NCBI RefSeq assembly: GCF_028583425.1
Contig: NC_072791.1
Location: forward strand, 13,597,868 to 13,661,867
Origin: Eublepharis macularius
Lineage: Eukaryota > Chordata > Lepidosauria > Squamata > Eublepharidae
Length of the DNA stretch: 64,000 nucleotides
Direction: 5' to 3'
Position numbers and translations under genes: made by a program. The notes beneath the pieces were generated by a model. It did not search any database. It saw nothing but the letters and a program-made list of their open reading frames with translations, and had not been told where the DNA came from. This document shows, one piece after another, positions 31,538 to 40,549 of this stretch (positions are counted from its first letter, which is position 1; each line of letters starts with the position of its first letter).

Positions 31538-31719
31538 ACTTCCAAAGTCGGCAAAATGAGTACCCAGTTCCCTGGGGTTAAAGTGCAGATGACTGGGGAA
31601 GGCAATGGCAAACCACCCCGTAATAAAAGTCTGCCAAGACAACGTCGTGGTGCGACGTCCCCCCGTGGGTCAGTAATGACTCGGTGCTTGCACACACTTT
31701 ACCTTCACCTACTCTTTGT

Positions 31720-32012
31720 TTAATACCCGTTCCGATTTGTCCCAGCTTTTACCCTGACCTCGAAAGTTCGCGAGGTTCTAACGAGGGCCCTTCATTCTTG
31801 CTACGATGTAAAAATGCACCCTCGGGAAGGGCGGAGGCAGAAGTGGGTCCGCTCTTTTCCGCTTTCCGGAGAGTCAACCTAAGGGTTAAAAGGAAAGAGT
31901 CTGTATTCCTAGAGAGGCCTGAAGAGACATGGCCACTTGGCTTGCCGCAGACACTTCCTTTGTTGAGTCGGGGAGGGAGAGGAGGCGGCATTGGAGGACT
32001 TTTTAAATAGAG
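31720..32012 (+). promoter_or_regulatory. Candidate promoter and non-coding first exon of gene B
   Basis: This is the paralogue of A 1990-2232, with the same AG/GTAAGT donor ending the candidate exon at 32012 and conserved CpG-containing sequence. The matching acceptor is TTCATTGCAG before 40038. Confidence 0.4.
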
Positions 32013-32824
32013 GTAAGTAATGGACTAATATTTCCTTTGCAAAAGGCCTCCCTGCTTTTGGTATTAGTACATAACCAGAGGGCTCCACTCACCTCCAGGG
32101 CTTTCCTGCCTGCTCTCTGGCAGCCCCTCTTCCCTGGGGGTGGAGCTGAGTCCTTCTTGCAAGAAGGGCTGCATCCCCGGCCACCTTTTTTCTCTGCATT
32201 CTGCTGCTGTCTGCGATCTCTAGCAAAACAGCCTCTCTTTTGGCATCGCTTCATTTTATTTACTGTATGCCATTTATAGTCTCCGCGAGACTCAAAGCAA
32301 ATTGAAGCGCGTAAGCCAATATGATCAAATGCTAGGAAATTTAATTTTTTAAAAAAAGCAGAAATCTGATACAGAGCTGAAACAAAGCCTAACTAAATTG
32401 ACAAAGCAAGTTAACACTGCAGGGCATCTATCCAATAGGAACATTATGGCAGCAAAATATCTCCCTTACTGCGCCGTCATCATATTCCCTGAGGAAAAAG
32501 CCCTCCTGAATAATTCAGTTCTGCATTCACGTGTTCGCCAGTTGCAGGCAACAAGAGAAGACACGCCCTGGTCGTGTAAGCGAAGATGAAGCCTTTGCCC
32601 CTCTGCTCTGCCCCCAATAAATTGTGACAGTGCCGGGATATCTGGGAACAAGAAGCATTCCTTTTATAGAAAGGAGGGCAGCCATGAATTGGTGCCAAAA
32701 TTTGATTCAAAAACACAGATCCTCATGGATCGTAGGGATATTTTTCATGGGGTCCCCCAAACTCCTGCGGCCCTGGACTTGTGGAGTGATAAGATGATGA
32801 GTTTTGGGGAACCCCCTGTAACAA

Positions 32825-33737
32825 TGTTACACGCAAACACGTGTCCTGAACTGCTTCTAGGCCAGACTCAGAAAAGAAGCAGAGGGCAGAGTCCAGTGAC
32901 AAGGGTAAAACTTACTGGTTTATTCGAATAGAGGGAAGAGAGTGGGCAGAGAGTGTAAGGCCCCTCAGAACCCAGGTGGTCTTCGGGGTTTCAAAGCCAT
33001 TACATGAACTTTTATCACGTTTGGTTCATTAGCAGAAATTATGCGTTCAATAAGTTACTGGTCAAGTTAGTTACGTGTACATATGACCTAACGTCATTCC
33101 ATTGGTTTGGCATAATTAGGGGTTGTCCCCTTACTCAATTAACACTTGCAAAAGTTGCTTCTCATTTCAAAGGACAAACAGTCCCTTTTGGGTACCTGTA
33201 ATGCCAATAAAGTAACTATTTGGTAGCTGTGTGTCATCCCCAAGGCCTTCAGTTGGCCTGTTCCCATCCCTTAACGCTACAAGAATCCATTGTTAATCTT
33301 CGATCTGTTACCATCAGCATAAACAAGTACCCCAGTATGTAGCATATACTTGGCTATTCATCTTTCCCAACAAGACAATGAAGACAGTTTAGCTAGAGCG
33401 AGTACTCTGTTATCAAGGTGTGAACGTATCTCTTGTGACTTGGCAGAGACCAGGCAGGAAGGGCAAGTTGTTTTGTATCTCTAGAATGCGCTTTCGGCTT
33501 TACAGCCAACCCAGGCCGAAATGCAAGGCTAAAGAGATGAAGACAAAGCGCCTCTTCCTTGTGTCTGTTACAGAGAGTTAGGCCTATGGACAGGTATATT
33601 AAAGCTAAATTCTTCTACGGTTATGTCCCTTCTGTTCTATGGCTATGCCATATCTAGTGTTTCATATAAGTCACTCAGGTGTTCTGAGAGCTCCTGCTTA
33701 CTACTACTCTTTGGGGCAGATTCGAGTGCATCCTACA
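32825..33737. mobile_element. Solo-LTR candidate (fossil), 913 bp
   Basis: It begins TGTTAC, ends CCTACA, and is flanked by a 4-bp duplication ACAA (32821-32824, 33738-33741). Unit A has the uninterrupted site (AACAATGCTAAGG). TG...CA ends with a 4-bp duplication suggest a single LTR left after recombination of a retrovirus-like element. No coding parts are present. It arrived after the A/B duplication. Confidence 0.5.
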
Positions 33738-34039
33738 ACAATGCTAAGGATGCCTAAGGATCTGTGCCTTGGATTCTTATTTTTGTGTTGTGAAGTGTTT
33801 CTTCCGTGTCCGCAAGGAGGGACACCTTTTCCAAATACAGGGTCTTCACGTGGATAGCAATTTGGGCCATAGTTGGCAACTGTAGATTTTGCCCATTTTC
33901 AGGGTGGCGCCTGCAGAAGGCCCTACTCAGAGGAGTGAGGCTGCTGTGGTTGGGCTTAAATTGAGAGGCAGTCATGTAATTTTTTAAATAAGCCTATTGC
34001 TGCTGTAGTGTTCTCATGTAGTTTTGATGTTGTTAATTA

Positions 34040-34285
34040 AGAGCAGCGGGACTCTGATCTGGGGAACCGGGTTTGATTCCCCACTCCTCCGCTTGAAGCC
34101 AGCTGAGTGACCTTGGGTCAGTCACGGCTCTCTCAGAGCTCTCTCAGCCTCACCCACCTCACAGGGTGATTGTTGCGAGGATAATAATAACACACTTTGT
34201 AAACTGCTCTGAGTGGGCATTAACGTTGTCCAGAAGGGCAGTATATACATCAAATGTTATTATGTTGTTGTTGTTGTTGTTGTTA
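34040..34285 (+). mobile_element. Sauria-like tRNA SINE with GTT tail
   Basis: The tRNA-like head (AGCAGCGGGACTCTGATCTG, GGGTTTGATTCCCC) is followed by a body with GTGACCTTGGGTCAGTCAC and the end AACTGCTCTGAGTGGGCATT with (GTT)n. This is the layout of squamate Sauria-type SINEs with a BovB-like tail. Unit A lacks it (site near 3351-3364). Confidence 0.75.
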
Positions 34286-34738
34286 TTTTCTTGGTGTTCT
34301 GGAATATCAAACTTGAGTTTTTGGAGGGTTCCCCTCTCCACTCCACTCTGCTGCCCACAAGAGAACTTTTCCTTGCCAGACAAAATCTGCAAGATCTCTG
34401 CCTGGCTTTGCTTTCTTGTATGAAAAAGATATTTATTTAGAGAATTTTTATGCTACCTCTCCAGAGAGCCTGAATGAGGGGGCTTAAAAAGCACATCATA
34501 ATGAAAACATAAAAGATTAACAGCTATTCATTAAAAACCCAGCATCAAAACCCAGCCAGAGTACAAAAACATAGATCGTTGAATGACAACGAATAGGGCT
34601 TTCTAGACTAAAAGCACCCTCTCAAGATAATATGAATATATCAACTCCTTACTTTACTTACCTTACTTTAAAAGGTACCCTTCAAAAATCTCATTTTTAC
34701 TTGGCATATAAACCTTTGCCAACTTGTTATGATATTTA

Positions 34739-34826
34739 CAGTGGAATCCTAAGTAGAGGTACTCCAGCCTAAGCCCATAGTTTTTGATGGGCTTAGGCTG
34801 GCGTAAGTCTGCTTAGGATTGCACTG
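34739..34826. repeat. Foldback repeat (unit B counterpart of 3997-4084)
   Basis: Palindrome with AATCCTAAGTAG and CTGCTTAGGATT arms, inherited through the duplication. Confidence 0.75.
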
Positions 34827-34906
34827 TTAGAGTGCTTGTTTGCACAGTTATATGAAACCAATCAGTGGGTTGGAGGCCTGCAAGATTCCAAGTTAGGGTC
34901 CCCTTC

Positions 34907-34923
34907 TTCACCTCTGCCTTCTC
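34907..34923 (+). repeat. Target-site duplication, left (L1 copy 3)
   Basis: ttcacctctgccttctc, 17 bp, is repeated perfectly at 39488-39504. Confidence 0.93.
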
Positions 34924-34960
34924 TTTTTTTTTTTTTAATAAAAATTTTATTGAATGGGTT

Positions 34961-35858
34961 TGTGACGGAACAGGCGCTGGCTCTCAGTCCGGGCAACTGA
35001 GCCGCCGTCAATGGCCTGCTAGCCCTGCTATCCGCCTCCCACTGTCCCTGGTGGGCGTGGTTCACACTCTCCGTTGCTGCCACCACTCACTGATTTGTAC
35101 ACCGCCTGACTGAGGGGCAGTGAGACCCCTCCGGCTGAATTTCCTTACTGGGAAGTGAATTGCCCAATCTTTGATTGGGCCCTGGAGAATTGGCAACCCA
35201 CCAAGGTCTGGCCTGATCCGTTCTCCTGGGCTCCCTCCCTTCCTGTAGCATGCCAAGTGGGGGAGGTTACGTAGTCAGAGCTCCACAAGGTCCCTTATAT
35301 TCAAAAAAGTATAATTTAATAACTATATACAGAGCACTATATACAAGCATGTAAAGGCACAACACATAGGGGTAGACCCCCCGGTTCAGAACTCACAGGG
35401 CAGAAAATCAAACTGAAGAGAACCGCCGTCTGCTTTCCCTACCACACTGTTCCTTACTCTTCCTTAAGGGGGTGGTGGTCTGAGGGAAGGTTCACCTTTT
35501 ATTCCCTCTCTGCTGCCTCCCAGGCCCTCCACACTTAGGGCCTAGGCAACCGGGTTTCACCCAGCAGCAGGAGCCTCTCCTTTTTCAACCAAGAAGGTGA
35601 CTGACTTTTTTCCTCAGGATAGGCTGAGTCTATCTATTCAGGCTCCACCCCTTATTTTTCCCGCATTTTCTTGGCCCCGGGGCAGCTGGGAGTTGTAGTC
35701 CAGGAAGAAAGGCGTCCCACACCAAGACTCCTGCAGGCCTCTCCCTGGCCCCACAGCCCATCAAACCTCATGGGGAACATTTCCCCCCCACACACACTTT
35801 TAAAGACAGATTAACAGCAACTGGCACTCATTTCAGCCTTGGTAACCATTTCGTTACA
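34961..35858. mobile_element. Solo-LTR candidate (fossil), 898 bp, inside L1 copy 3
   Basis: It starts TGTGACGGAACAGG and ends CCATTTCGTTACA, imperfect inverted TG...CA termini, with a 5-bp duplication GGGTT (34956-34960, 35859-35863). It splits the L1 3' UTR. The Ty3/gypsy-like terminal pattern TGTNACG suggests a single LTR; no internal coding parts remain. It is younger than the host L1. Confidence 0.6.
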
Positions 35859-36059
35859 GGGTTAAACATACATCTCATTAAAATCTACAATTTCATTACC
35901 CTTTAAATTCATGTATATGTCCCCCCATCCTTTCCCCCTCCCCCTTTTCCCCTTTTGACTTCCAACAGCACTAAAACCCCTTTATTTCTTATCATTACCT
36001 CTATTCACACTATAATCCCTATTACCAAAGGTAAAGTTCATATTCATTCTCCACAACTC

Positions 36060-37123
36060 TCAATAGTTCTCTAAAGTCCACGGTTGTCCTTTCACATCCC
36101 ATTTATTTTCCAAATAATGTTTAAATTTTCTCCAGTCACTTAGAAATTCGTTTGGATTATGCTCTCTTAGTTTCCTTGTCATTTTGTCCATCTCCACCAT
36201 ATATAACAGCTTTTGAATCCATTCCTCCACTTCTGGTATGTCTTCCTGCTTCCAGTATTGTGCATACAATATTCTTGCTGCAACAGTCATATAATATAAC
36301 AGTGTCCTGTCCCCCATATTTACTTCTTGCATGTTTAATCCTAGCAACAACATTTCAGGGCTCTTCAACAGTTTACACTTCAAAATTGACAGCATCTCTG
36401 CATAAATCTTAGACCAAAATATTTTGGCCTTGTCACAAGTCCACCACATATGGTAAAAAGAGCCCTCATGTTTTTTACATTTCCAACATTTGTTTGACAT
36501 TTCACTGTTTGCGTTTGCTAATTTTTCTGGCGTTAAATACCATCTGTACATCATCTTATAACCATTTTCTTTCAAATTATTGCATGTAGAAGTCTTCAAA
36601 GTGTTCTTCCATAAATATTCCCAACTTTCCATTGTAATTTCTTTATTGACGTTTATTGTCCACTTCACCATTTGAATTTTAACAACTTCATCCGGTGTAT
36701 ACCATTTCAATAAAATTTTATACATTTTAGAAATCATTTTTACTTCTTCACCAAACAAAATTTCTTCTATTTCTGTATTTTTTAATCTAAAACCCACATT
36801 TCTTTTATCAGCTTCAAATACATCTTCAGTTTGTCTATATATTGCAACCAACCATAACCAAATGGTAATTCCTCTTTACTTTTTATTTTGAGGTTGTCTC
36901 TATCACCCCACAGTAGCTCTTTGTAAGTCAACCAATCTTCCCCCTTATAATACATATTTGGGTTCACCACTTCTGCCGGTACAATCCACATAGGTCTTTT
37001 TTCTCCCATGAATTTCTTATATGTTTGCCAAATCATAAAGACATTCCGCCTCACAAAATGATGCTGGAACATACCATCCATTTTATGTTTTTCATACCAT
37101 AGATACGCATGCCAACCAAACAA
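36060..37123 (-). pseudogene. L1 ORF2 C-terminal region (copy 3)
   Basis: Two overlapping minus-strand frames cover the segment equivalent to residues about 900-1253 of L1 copy 1, including [18 protein letters not shown] and ending PWTLENY. A frame change near 36800-36850 separates them. Confidence 0.85.
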
Positions 37124-37162
37124 GTTATTATACCCTTCTAAAGCTAACAGTTTGAAATTAGA

Positions 37163-37585
37163 TCATTTTACCCATTCCTTCAACCAAATTAAACAAACCG
37201 CTTCATGGTACAGTCTCAGATTTGGTAACTGAAGGCCTCCCCTTCCCTTTGCGTCACACAGCACTTTCATCTTGATTCTTGGTTTTTTCCCTGCCCAAAC
37301 AAATTCTGATACCCTCTTTTGCCATTTATCAAAGTGCTTCTTATCTTTAACAACTGGAATCGTTTGAAACAGAAACATCATTCTAGGTAGTACATTCATT
37401 TTTACAACTGAAATACGTCCCAACAGTGACAAGTTCATTTTATTCCATTTCAGCAAATCTCTCTCTATCTGTAACCACAATTTTTCATAGTTGTTTTTAA
37501 ATAAGTCTATATTCTTAGCTGATAGTTCTATTCCCAGGTATTTTGTTTTCTGAACCACTTCACACTTTGAAACGTTCATTAATTC
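37163..37585 (-). pseudogene. L1 ORF2 RT/thumb region (copy 3)
   Basis: The minus strand encodes [20 protein letters not shown] through [20 protein letters not shown], equivalent to residues about 755-890 of L1 copy 1. It continues across the nested insertion to 39110. Confidence 0.88.
37569..37585 (+). repeat. Target-site duplication, left (half-L1 copy 1)
   Basis: gaaacgttcattaattc, 17 bp, is repeated perfectly at 39110-39126 after the poly-A tail. Confidence 0.95.
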
Positions 37586-39109
37586 GGATTCGGTTTCGTT
37601 TTCTCAGCCATGCCGGACGCTCCTCTCGGCTGGTCCGGGAGGAAACGACCGGGCACCCTGACCGGGCGGCTGACCCACAAGGATTAGCCCCCAGGACTCC
37701 CAGGGAGGGAGCCAGGGTCCAGGACGCGGCGGGAAGAACTCCCCGAAGTCAATGCGGGGGGGGAATTGCCCGTTTGTCCCTATGGAGGCCGGCAGATGTG
37801 CGCGGCGCCTCGAGTGCCGCCGGGCAACGAGAAACGGCAAGTAAAAGAAACAGGCGGAAGCCTGTAAACAAGCGAATCCCTTCTGTTCTACAAGCGTTTG
37901 TGAAGGAGAGGTTGATCTGAAGAAGACTCGCTCTTCCCCTTCGTTGAGTTCCAGAATTTTGTTGGCGCCCCCCCCCCCAAAATGGCAGCAAGGAAGCAAA
38001 GTCCCGCTCTCGGTAAGTCAATCTCGGCTACCTTGCAGAAGGGGGAGTCGCTCGAAGAGTTGGTACGCAGGGCGGTGGTGGAAGCTATAAAACCCTTTGT
38101 TGACAAGCTGAACGAAACTGATCAAAGGGTGGGCTCAATTGAAAGCGAGGTGAAAACCATTAAGGCAGCAGCGGGGGGGGGCAGAAAAGTCTGCTCTGGA
38201 AAGTGCGTCACTTGTGAAGGCTACAAAAAAGGAGCTGAGGTTGGTGGAGAACCAGCTGATCGGGCTACAGGTGAAACGAACGCAGACAATTTTGCGTCTC
38301 CAAAACGTGAAAGAGGAGGAAAATGAGGATCTGTGGGATTTGGTCTCGGAACTACTGGTGACACCTGCGAGGACGACTAAAGAAGAGGTCAAAAGCGCCA
38401 TTTTGGAGGTCCGTCGGGCTTCTTCAAAATATGCAACAAAGCGACAGTTGCCTCGTGAGATCATTATTGACTTTTCATCTAAAAAGATCCGGGACACCAT
38501 CCTATATAACTCATACAATGCGGATTTGGACTTTATGGGTTTGAAAGTCAAGATTTTGAAGGACGTTCCATTTCTAGTCCGGAAACGGCGTTTTAAATAT
38601 AAAAAGTTTGCAGCACTTCTGAGGGACCATGGAATAAAGTACAAATGGTTATTCCCGGAAGGAATATGGTTCAGATATAAAGATCAGGCCTATAAGATAT
38701 TATCAGAAGATCAACTAAAGGATTTTGAGAATAAAAACCCAGAACTCTGCTGCACCAAGAACGAAGAAAAGGAGGAGCCGGAGGGGGGGGGGAGGAGGAG
38801 AGCATCGCAACAGCAGTTGCACAGAGAGAATTGCGTCCGGGACCTAGAAGGGGGAGGAAAGTTTAATCAGAATTTGAAATGTTTATTCTCTGTATGATTA
38901 ACCACTCCATCATTATTTTATGGAGCTATTTTTGTATTATGACAGTATGAAGGGAAACATTGAAGTGTAGTGTTTAGTGTTTGTAGTTCATTCCCCCCCT
39001 TTTCTTTTTCCACCCTCCCTTTGTCCCTTCCCTCTCCCCTTTCCTTGTGATAGTTTTGTGTAGTGTTTTGTAGCTATGAAAAATAAAAAATTTATTAAAA
39101 AAAAAAAAA
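37586..39109 (+). mobile_element. HAL1-like (half-L1) element, copy 1, full length
   Basis: The 1.52-kb element consists of a CpG-rich 5' region (37586-37981), one ORF1-type coding region (37982-38897), a 3' UTR of about 0.2 kb with a pyrimidine-rich tract, an AATAAA-like end and poly-A. There is no endonuclease or RT. Its start GGATTCGGTTTCGTTTTCTC matches the start of the copy at 55334-56902, so both are complete at the 5' end. It is inserted antisense in ORF2 of L1 copy 3 with a 17-bp TSD. Mammalian HAL1 elements share this ORF1-only design; mobilisation in trans by an L1 is inferred. Confidence 0.88.
37982..38897 (+). CDS. ORF1-like RNA-binding protein of the half-L1 (copy 1)
   Basis: The N-terminal part (37982 to about 38185, MAARKQSPALGKSIS, with ETDQRVGSIESEVKTIK as a coiled-coil-like stretch) and the C-terminal part (38214-38897, 227 aa) are in different frames. 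They meet at a nine-G run at 38173-38181. The C-terminal part holds the RRM-like and C-terminal domains: LIGLQVKRTQ, SKYATKRQLPREIIIDFSSK, KDVPFLVRKRRFKYKKF and HGIKYKWLFPEG. These align with [21 protein letters not shown] and [11 protein letters not shown] of the intact L1 ORF1. A C run lies just before the ATG. Role inferred: an L1-type RNA chaperone without its own RT. Confidence 0.75.
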
Positions 39110-39126
39110 GAAACGTTCATTAATTC
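39110..39126 (+). repeat. Target-site duplication, right (half-L1 copy 1)
   Basis: A perfect repeat of 37569-37585. Confidence 0.95.
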
Positions 39127-39487
39127 CTCCTGTTTCTTTTTTATCATATTTTTACAGAGCAATTTCGACTTTGTTTTGTTAATACTAAACCCAGCCAGAT
39201 TTCCAAATTCTTTAATTTTATCTAACGGTGCTGGTAATGTCTGGACTGGATCTTCCACTATAAACATCACATCGTCTGCAAAAGCTCTAGACTTGTAAGA
39301 AAACCGTTTGCGTTTTATACCTTTGATGCTGTCATCTTCCCTTATTTGCCTCAAAAGTATTTCTAACACCATAACAAACAGTAAAGGTGAAAGTGGACAT
39401 CCTTGTCTTGTACCTTTTCTTACCTCAAATTTTTCGGTCAAGTCACTGTTTATCACAAACGATGCATTTTCTTCAGTATATATAGCT

Positions 39488-39504
39488 TTCACCTCTGCCT
39501 TCTC
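39488..39504 (+). repeat. Target-site duplication, right (L1 copy 3)
   Basis: A perfect repeat of 34907-34923; after it the sequence resumes collinearity with A 5101. Confidence 0.93.
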
Positions 39505-39657
39505 CATGGCCCTGGCGGCTTCCATGGACAAGTCAACCTGCTGTTGAAATTTTCTCTGATTGTCTGCAGCATGATTAGACAGATGCCGCATCTCTTGGAC
39601 TCTTACTTGCTCTGATCTGCTCCTGGTTCACTCTTCCTAACTTCACAACCATTTTAT

Positions 39658-39748
39658 CAATTCAATTCAAGTACCTTTAATGGCATACAAAGATCTAAGA
39701 CAGCAAACAAGTCACTATAAAATTACATAAAATATCAGAAGTCAATAT
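39658..39748 (-). mobile_element. Short 5'-truncated retro-insertion
   Basis: Ninety-one bases are flanked by the 13-bp duplication acaaccattttat (39645-39657, 39749-39761). The reverse complement ends CATTAAAGGTACTTGAATTG, like a LINE or SINE 3' tail. Unit A has the empty site near 5250-5262. Confidence 0.65.
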
Positions 39749-40135
39749 ACAACCATTTTATAAATATGCACCCTGCTCCTTGTCCCATGTAATGATCTCT
39801 GGCATGTGAATGCTGCAGGAATCTTTAGTTTATAGTTTAGGAATGCATAGGTTAAGCAGAGAGGAACCTTTCTGCTTGCTCTGTGGAAGTTCCTCCTCAC
39901 TTCCTCCATCCCGCTTTTTCTTTAAGAACACTCTTCATTCCAGGGTATTCCATGGTCTTTCATGAGTCATGGGTTACCTCTTTACATTCAGGTTTCAGTG
40001 TTTGTGTGTGTGCAACAGATGAGTCTATTCATTGCAGGAGGTCATTTATCCCACACTTGCCTTGAAAAAAGAATCTGGTAGAGGAGGAAGGTGGTCAACT
40101 GGTGCAGGTGGAGGCTGTTTGGAGAGGAAAGGAGG

Positions 40136-40549
40136 ATGAGGGGAGAGCTGAACTCAGTCGATCCAGAAGCAAGAAAAGGCCCTGATACCAAAGAGGCTGG
40201 GAGCAGAAGGGAGCTGAGGGAAGGAACCACACAGAAGAGCCTGGGAGAGGATTTTCCCCCTTCAGATGTGGAGCGCCAGCAATTCCGGCACTTCTGTTAC
40301 CAGGAGTCCGAAGGCCCCCGAAAGGTCTGCAGCCAACTCCACCGCCTTTGCCTCCAGTGGCTGAAGCCAGAAAGGCATAGCAAGAAGGAGATCCTGGACC
40401 TGGTGATCCTGGAGCAGTTCCTGGCCATCCTGCCCCCAGAGATGGAGAGCTGGGTCAGGGAATGTGGGCCGGAGAGCAGTTCCCAGGCGGTGGCCCTGGC
40501 AGAAGGGTTCCTCCTGAGCCACGCAGAGGACAAGAATCCAGACCAGCGG
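40136..40549 (+). CDS. Gene B coding exon 1: SCAN domain
   Basis: 138 codons ending at donor CGG/GTAAGA. The SCAN core is nearly identical to gene A ([41 protein letters not shown]). The extra codon is in the N-terminal tail. The candidate acceptor before 40038 would add 98 nt of 5' UTR. Confidence 0.9.

Larger units (their letters stand above)
30881..31715 (+). mobile_element. tRNA-derived SINE split by two MITEs
   Basis: The head (30881-30990) has a tRNA-like box pattern (GTAGAGCAGAGTGGTAAGC, then GACCTGAGTTCATTCC). The body resumes at about 31541 with GGCAATGGCAAACCACCCCG and GTCAGTAATGACTCGGTGC, ending in an ACCTTCACC tail. MITEs occupy 30993-31297 and 31321-31537. Unit A lacks all of this (site near 1957-1962). 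Confidence 0.65.
34924..39487 (-). mobile_element. 5'-truncated L1 (minus strand) carrying two nested insertions
   Basis: The poly-A end appears as a T run at 34924. The 3' UTR, the ORF2 C-terminal region (36060-37123), the end of the RT (37163-37585) and the RT catalytic region (39110-39487, with [12 protein letters not shown] and FADDVMFIVEDP) follow on the minus strand. ORF2 is broken by frame changes near 36850 and 37125-37160 and by the insertion at 37586-39109. A solo-LTR candidate occupies 34961-35858 in the 3' UTR. The protein differs clearly from L1 copy 1, so this is another L1 subfamily. Absent from unit A. Confidence 0.92.
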
